Shown here piece by piece: positions 6,779 to 9,183 of a DNA stretch of 9,183 bases. Location: positions 1 to 9,183 of the forward strand of contig WLKU01000049.1 of the NCBI GenBank assembly GCA_009701105.1, given 5' to 3'. The stretch's first letter is position 1. Every line of letters starts with the position of its first letter. This DNA comes from Actinomycetota bacterium (lineage in GTDB: Bacteria > Actinomycetota > Acidimicrobiia > Acidimicrobiales > Ilumatobacteraceae). Both the position numbers and the translations under genes were made by a program. A model generated the notes under the pieces. That model was given only the letters and a program-made list of their open reading frames with translations, was not told where the DNA came from and made no database searches.

Positions 6779-7828
6779 GTGAGCGACAAGGTGTACACCA
6801 AGCAGGAACAAGTGCCTGCAACTGCAGAGATTACTGAGGTTGCACCAAATATTTTGCGCACTCAACTTCCTATCGACATGCCTGGCCTTGGCCACGTCAA
6901 TATGTATGTGCTCGAAGACTCACGTGGGGTTGCCGTTGTCGACCCAGGTCTGCCTGGCAAAGCAACATGGCAAGCAATCAACAATCGATTGGCCGAGATC
7001 GGCGTGCCACTCAGGCGAGTGCACTCCATCATCGTGACGCATAGTCATCCAGATCACTTCGGTGGCGCTGGCCGACTTCGTGCCGAAACCGGAGCCGACA
7101 TCATCACGCACGAAAGTTTCCGGATGTTTTTTGATCCGACCGAACCAGACGATGTAGATGTTGAGACTGTGGCTGCCGCTCCACGTGTTCCATTTGGTGA
7201 CACGCCGTGGGGTGGACCCGGTCACTCATTGCCGTGGCGGCGCAGAATGTATTACAAGGGCTCAAGCCGCTTCCCCACATTGTTTCGCGCACCAAAACCA
7301 ACGATCAGGCTTGCCGAAGGTGAGCACATTTCGCTTGCAGGGCGCGAGTGGATGGCCATTCACACGCCTGGGCATACCGAAGATCACCTCTGTTTGTTTG
7401 ACCCAGAAGCCGGCGTGATGCTGTGCGGTGACCATGTATTGCCAACAATCACTCCACATATTTCGGGCATGACCAAAAATGTTGACCCGCTCAAAGGTTT
7501 TTTTGATTCACTCGACAAAGTTGGGGCGTTTGGCTCACAAGTCAAAATCTCGCTACCGGCTCATGGTTTGCCTTTCGCAAATCTCGCACTGCGTTGCGAC
7601 CAGATCAAAGAGCACCATGTGGGTCGACTCGAAAAATTGCGAGTGGTGGCAAACGAACTCGACAAGCCGCTTACCGTGACCGAATATTCTGGCCACTTGT
7701 TTTCACCGCGCGCGCAAGGCACGATGGCCGACAGTGAAACCTACGCTCATCTCGAGCACTTGCGCATTGCCGGAGAGTTTGACTACAAGGTACGTGAAGG
7801 AATTCGCGAGTACAGTCGCGTCAATTAA
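6779..7828 (+). CDS. Metallo-beta-lactamase-fold hydrolase
   Basis: A 349-aa MBL-fold hydrolase, cytosolic by its lack of signal peptide. From GTG 6779, the di-metal site is complete: HSHPDH at 88-93 (H88, H90, D92, H93), H199 in TPGHTEDH, D218 in LCGDHV, and H262 in PAHG. The MPGLGHVNMYVLED opening (about 34-47) followed by VVDPGLPG is typical of glyoxalase-II-like and lactonase/thioesterase-like MBL proteins. A long insertion at about 117-170, rich in Asp then Pro/Arg/Trp (PWGGPGHSLPWRRR), separates the first metal site from the next strand. About 80 C-terminal residues after the last His have predicted helical character, as in SNM1/LACTB2-type C-terminal domains. The substrate is unknown. 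An alternative start is GTG 6770, adding MVD. It lies 48 nt behind orn and converges on the thioesterase with a 7-bp gap and no terminator hairpin that I can see. Confidence 0.9.
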   Translation: MSDKVYTKQEQVPATAEITEVAPNILRTQLPIDMPGLGHVNMYVLEDSRGVAVVDPGLPGKATWQAINNRLAEIGVPLRRVHSIIVTHSHPDHFGGAGRLRAETGADIITHESFRMFFDPTEPDDVDVETVAAAPRVPFGDTPWGGPGHSLPWRRRMYYKGSSRFPTLFRAPKPTIRLAEGEHISLAGREWMAIHTPGHTEDHLCLFDPEAGVMLCGDHVLPTITPHISGMTKNVDPLKGFFDSLDKVGAFGSQVKISLPAHGLPFANLALRCDQIKEHHVGRLEKLRVVANELDKPLTVTEYSGHLFSPRAQGTMADSETYAHLEHLRIAGEFDYKVREGIREYSRVN

Positions 7829-7835
7829 TCAATAA

Positions 7836-8594
7836 TTACAGCGAGACAAGTTGAGTCACTGCAGCAACTCGGTTATCGCTCAGCACGTGTCGCAACACAA
7901 CACGATCATCAAGATCTTGCGTCACGATACGTACTTCGTCACCTGGGTCGACTGCCAAATGATGCTCGACAGTTGCGTGTAAAGGTGCGCGGCGCGCATC
8001 ACTATGAGTAGATAAATACTCTTCGAGCGCAATCCAATACGAAGCGTTGTTCATGTGGCCAACTGCATCCATGTCGGCAAATCGCACAGGCCATGCTTCG
8101 CTTGTCGCGCCCGGTGCATCAAGCGGTGGCAACGATTTGCCAATTAAGAAACTTGAGCGAATCTTTCGACCAGCGCTGGCGATATGCACCATGCTCAAGA
8201 AGTCTTCTGGCAACGGTGTTGGTTTCATTGTTTGCATATCCACATGCACCCACAACGCTGCAGATTCAATGCGCGCACCATCGTTAGCAGTAATCGTTGT
8301 ACGACGCTCAGCCCAATGCGAGCCGTAACCACCACACCAAGTTTTTACTGAAACGTCGGTCATGTACAACGGAAACTGATGCACCCACATTTCTGTGCGA
8401 CGCACCACCCAACCGTGGATGTCGGAATACGCGCCGTCGACCGCATCGTCATTGGCAATGTCTTGTAAATAGCGCGCTGTTGCATCAAGACGAAGCCGTC
8501 CCTTTGGAGTCACGTCGCCGAGCCGCACCCTGCGCTCGGTGCCAAAAACACGGCCATCGCTGGGCATTTCAACTGGGTTTGCAGGTTGCCACAT
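7836..8594 (-). CDS. Acyl-ACP thioesterase-like double-hotdog protein
   Basis: A 252-aa protein resembling FatA/FatB-type acyl-ACP thioesterases (PF01643), which release fatty acids from acyl carrier protein or CoA. There are two tandem hotdog domains: the N-terminal one at about 15-130, with LDATARYLQDIANDDA forming the hotdog helix and VRRTEMWVHQFP the following strand; and the C-terminal one from about 170, with VRFADMDAVGHMNNASYW (171-187 region). The catalytic loop has D176, H180, N182, N183 and Y186. The position that holds Asn in the plant D-x-N-x-H motif is V178, so chemistry may resemble 4HBT-type acyl-CoA thioesterases instead. I chose ATG 8594. TTG 8603 would add three residues. 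Upstream, minus-strand TAGGGT lies 9 nt before the ATG as a poor -10 candidate. Monocistronic, converging on the MBL gene. The acyl substrate cannot be inferred. Confidence 0.85.
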   Translation of the reverse strand: MWQPANPVEMPSDGRVFGTERRVRLGDVTPKGRLRLDATARYLQDIANDDAVDGAYSDIHGWVVRRTEMWVHQFPLYMTDVSVKTWCGGYGSHWAERRTTITANDGARIESAALWVHVDMQTMKPTPLPEDFLSMVHIASAGRKIRSSFLIGKSLPPLDAPGATSEAWPVRFADMDAVGHMNNASYWIALEEYLSTHSDARRAPLHATVEHHLAVDPGDEVRIVTQDLDDRVVLRHVLSDNRVAAVTQLVSL

Positions 8595-8604
8595 GACGCT
8601 CAAA

Positions 8605-8614
8605 CCCTATAGGG
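8605..8614. repeat. 10-bp perfect palindrome upstream of the thioesterase start
   Basis: CCCTATAGGG is self-complementary and centred about 15 bp upstream of the thioesterase ATG on the minus strand, overlapping the only -10-like sequence there. That location would suit an operator, but a palindrome of this size can arise by chance. Function not shown. Confidence 0.3.
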
Positions 8615-8684
8615 CATTGAGTCTCACGGTCGTTGCATTTAATCGCTTGCAATTGGCCTGCGAAGGTGGTTTGCTACATAGCCC

Positions 8685-8876
8685 ATGTTGCAACACGCCA
8701 TTTCCCGTAGCAATTCGTCAGCAGTGGCTGGCGCGCGCGCGTTTGCAACCGTGGCCGTAACAGCCGCAATCACCAGCCGTTATTCACGCTGGTTTGATAT
8801 GCAGGCCGGAGTCGCGAAATATTCGAAAGATTTCACGAAGCGCCCGGTCAAAGGCCTCCTGGGGTTCCAGACGTAA
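8685..8876 (+). CDS. Possible small hypothetical protein (63 aa)
   Basis: I do not recognise this protein. It is small and basic. An Ala/Ser/Thr/Val-rich first half (about 5-30, with FATVAVTAAITS) is followed by RYSRWFDMQAGVAKYSKDF and a Lys/Arg-containing tail ending KGLLGFQT. There is no clear transmembrane helix, signal peptide or cysteine motif. In favour of it being real: an in-frame stop at 8679 makes ATG 8685 the first start; by my count about 60% of codons end in G or C, as expected for a coding frame here; and a strong plus-strand terminator begins 28 nt after the stop, so something on this strand is transcribed. Against: no Shine-Dalgarno sequence, no recognised homologue, and a start inside a 10-bp palindrome. 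ATG 8799 would give only 25 aa. The transcript could instead be a non-coding RNA. Confidence 0.45.
   Translation: MLQHAISRSNSSAVAGARAFATVAVTAAITSRYSRWFDMQAGVAKYSKDFTKRPVKGLLGFQT
8686..8695. repeat. 10-bp perfect palindrome over the small-ORF start codon
   Basis: TGTTGCAACA is self-complementary and begins at the second base of the ATG at 8685. It is a possible operator, or a chance feature of the coding sequence. No second copy was seen in the region. Confidence 0.25.
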
Positions 8877-8880
8877 CAGA

Positions 8881-8967
8881 TTTCACGTCGGAGAACGCCA
8901 AGAGGCCGCTGGGAGAAATCCCAGCGGCTTTTTTATTTCCCCCCGAAATGTGTTTTCCGACGTGAAG
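8881..8967 (+). repeat. 18-bp inverted repeat enclosing the terminator
   Basis: The left arm, 8881-8898 (core TTCACGTCGGAGAAC), pairs with the right arm, 8950-8967 (core GTTTTCCGACGTGAA). All 18 positions pair in plus-strand RNA: 15 are Watson-Crick and three are G-U (8881/8967, 8893/8955, 8897/8951). In minus-strand RNA those three would be A-C mismatches. The terminator hairpin lies inside, starting 2 nt after the left arm, and about 16 unpaired bases, including six Cs at 8939-8944, precede the right arm. The right arm ends 39 nt before the whiB ATG. Only transcripts that read through the terminator could form the outer stem in cis. Confidence 0.75.
8905..8934 (+). terminator. Strong intrinsic terminator upstream of whiB
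   Basis: GCCGCTGGGA (8905-8914) and TCCCAGCGGC (8919-8928) form a perfect 10-bp GC-rich stem with a GAAA tetraloop, followed by six Ts (8929-8934). The bases AAGAG just before the stem can also pair with the first Ts. The T-run is only on the plus strand, so it ends a rightward transcript, most simply that of the ORF ending at 8876. It could also insulate whiB from upstream transcription. Confidence 0.9.
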
Positions 8968-8993
8968 CCAATCAATACAACAAACAGCAATGA

Positions 8994-8998
8994 AAGGA
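8994..8998 (+). promoter_or_regulatory. Shine-Dalgarno sequence of whiB
   Basis: AAGGA sits 8 nt before the ATG at 9007. It is the clearest ribosome site in the window, which fixes the whiB start and shows that this gene, unlike several others here, has a leader. No good -10 for it is obvious: the AT-rich AATCAATACAAC (8970-8981) is the only weak candidate. Confidence 0.7.
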
Positions 8999-9006
8999 AC
9001 AGAAAA

Positions 9007-9183
9007 ATGCAAACACTCATAGCACCAAAAGAGCAACACGAAACTCTCGTGTTGTCGGCCAAACGATGCAGCGACGGCAACGGAACGTTGTCGTATCTGT
9101 TCTTTTCGGAAGAGTTTGTTGACATTCAGCGCGCCAAGGCTGTGTGTTCGAAGTGTTCTTCGCAAGCCGAGTGCTTGCTCGGA
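9007..9183 (+). CDS. WhiB-family iron-sulphur transcription regulator, N-terminal part
   Basis: The first 59 codons of a WhiB-like (Wbl) protein, cut by the right edge of the window. Wbl proteins carry a [4Fe-4S] cluster and act with the primary sigma factor at promoters, controlling division, redox and nitric-oxide responses in Actinobacteria. The four cluster cysteines are all here: C21 (KRCSDGNG), C47 and C50 (CSKC), and C56, spaced C-x25-C-x2-C-x5-C. The segment SYLFFSEEFVDIQRAKAVC is standard. The G[VI]WGG turn and basic C-terminal tail would lie beyond the window, so the subfamily (WhiB1, WhmD/WhiB2, and so on) cannot be assigned. The N-terminus is short, about 20 residues before the first Cys. 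It is preceded by a strong ribosome site and by the inverted repeat and terminator structure. Confidence 0.92.
   Translation, partial: MQTLIAPKEQHETLVLSAKRCSDGNGTLSYLFFSEEFVDIQRAKAVCSKCSSQAECLLG

Larger units (their letters stand above)
8595..9006. other. Intergenic region between thioesterase and whiB (about 410 bp)
   Basis: This is the only long stretch without a firmly recognised gene. On the plus strand it carries, in order: an 80-bp part with two possible -35-like hexamers (TTGCAA 8647, TTGGCC 8653) ahead of TACATA at 8675; a 63-codon ORF (8685-8876); an 18-bp inverted repeat (8881-8898 / 8950-8967) enclosing an intrinsic terminator; and the whiB leader with a good ribosome site. I found no tRNA-like fold, tandem array or recombinase-site pattern. 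A 10-nt direct repeat AGATTTCACG occurs at 8828-8837 and 8878-8887, exactly 50 bp apart. The second copy runs into the left arm of the inverted repeat. Confidence 0.6.

Noticed and set aside
8731..8741. Alternating GCGCGCGCGCG run (possible Z-DNA)
   Set aside because: Only 11 nt and readable as ordinary Ala-Arg-Ala codons in the small ORF.
8881..8967. Integron attC site or miniature transposon
   Set aside because: The arm ends do not fit the RYYYAAC/GTTRRRY core pattern. There is no integrase or transposase nearby, no target-site duplication, and the T-run points to a transcription terminator.
8848..9165. Minus-strand ORFs opposite whiB, one with a hydrophobic stretch like a membrane helix
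   Set aside because: They lie antisense to a clear WhiB gene and through the terminator structure, with no start signal or family similarity. Read as shadow frames.
1..9183. CRISPR array, tRNA/rRNA gene, insertion sequence or defence island
   Set aside because: No repeat-spacer pattern, tRNA-like fold, transposase or defence-type gene seen on reading both strands. The window is ordinary core genome apart from the whiB-upstream region.

Overview
This window looks like a stretch of core chromosome from an actinobacterium. The partial gene at the right edge has the WhiB-type cysteine pattern, and WhiB proteins are essentially confined to Actinobacteria. The methionine aminopeptidase, oligoribonuclease and type I pantothenate kinase also read as actinobacterial. 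By eye, base composition is moderate rather than strongly GC-rich. Together with my memory of homologues, this suggests a low-to-mid-GC lineage such as aquatic Acidimicrobiia (Ilumatobacter-like). That placement is inference. I see no mobile element, tRNA, rRNA or CRISPR array.

Layout, left to right. (1) Positions 1-1743, plus strand: the 3' part or whole of a type I methionine aminopeptidase, then coaA (pantothenate kinase) 6 nt later. (2) Positions 3067 down to 1759, minus strand: a tight three-gene operon of a small thiamine-binding-type (MTH1187/YkoF-like) protein, a small helix-turn-helix regulator overlapping it by ATGA, and a HAD phosphatase. It converges on coaA, with a hairpin over the HAD stop codon. 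(3) Positions 3167-5699, plus: an M20D amidohydrolase and a CaiB/BaiF-type CoA transferase, probably one operon that starts divergently from the thiamine-binding gene. (4) Positions 6146 down to 5700, minus: dut (dUTPase), ending flush against the CoA transferase. (5) Positions 6176-6730, plus: orn (oligoribonuclease), divergent from dut across only 29 bp. (6) Positions 6779-7828, plus: a metallo-beta-lactamase-fold hydrolase. (7) Positions 8594 down to 7836, minus: an acyl-ACP thioesterase-like double-hotdog protein. (8) Positions 8595-9006: the only long stretch without a firmly recognised gene. It holds a possible 63-aa ORF, a strong intrinsic terminator, and an 18-bp inverted repeat enclosing that terminator. 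(9) Positions 9007-9183: the N-terminal part of a WhiB-family regulator, cut by the window edge.

Most genes are housekeeping: protein N-terminal maturation, CoA synthesis, nucleotide-pool sanitation, RNA turnover and acyl metabolism. No defence or mobile system is visible. The least ordinary points are the nested RNA structure between the small ORF and whiB, the possible leaderless promoters (-10-like hexamer, 6-7 nt, then start codon) before several first genes, including two back to back between dut and orn, and the thiamine-binding/HTH/HAD operon whose pathway I cannot name.
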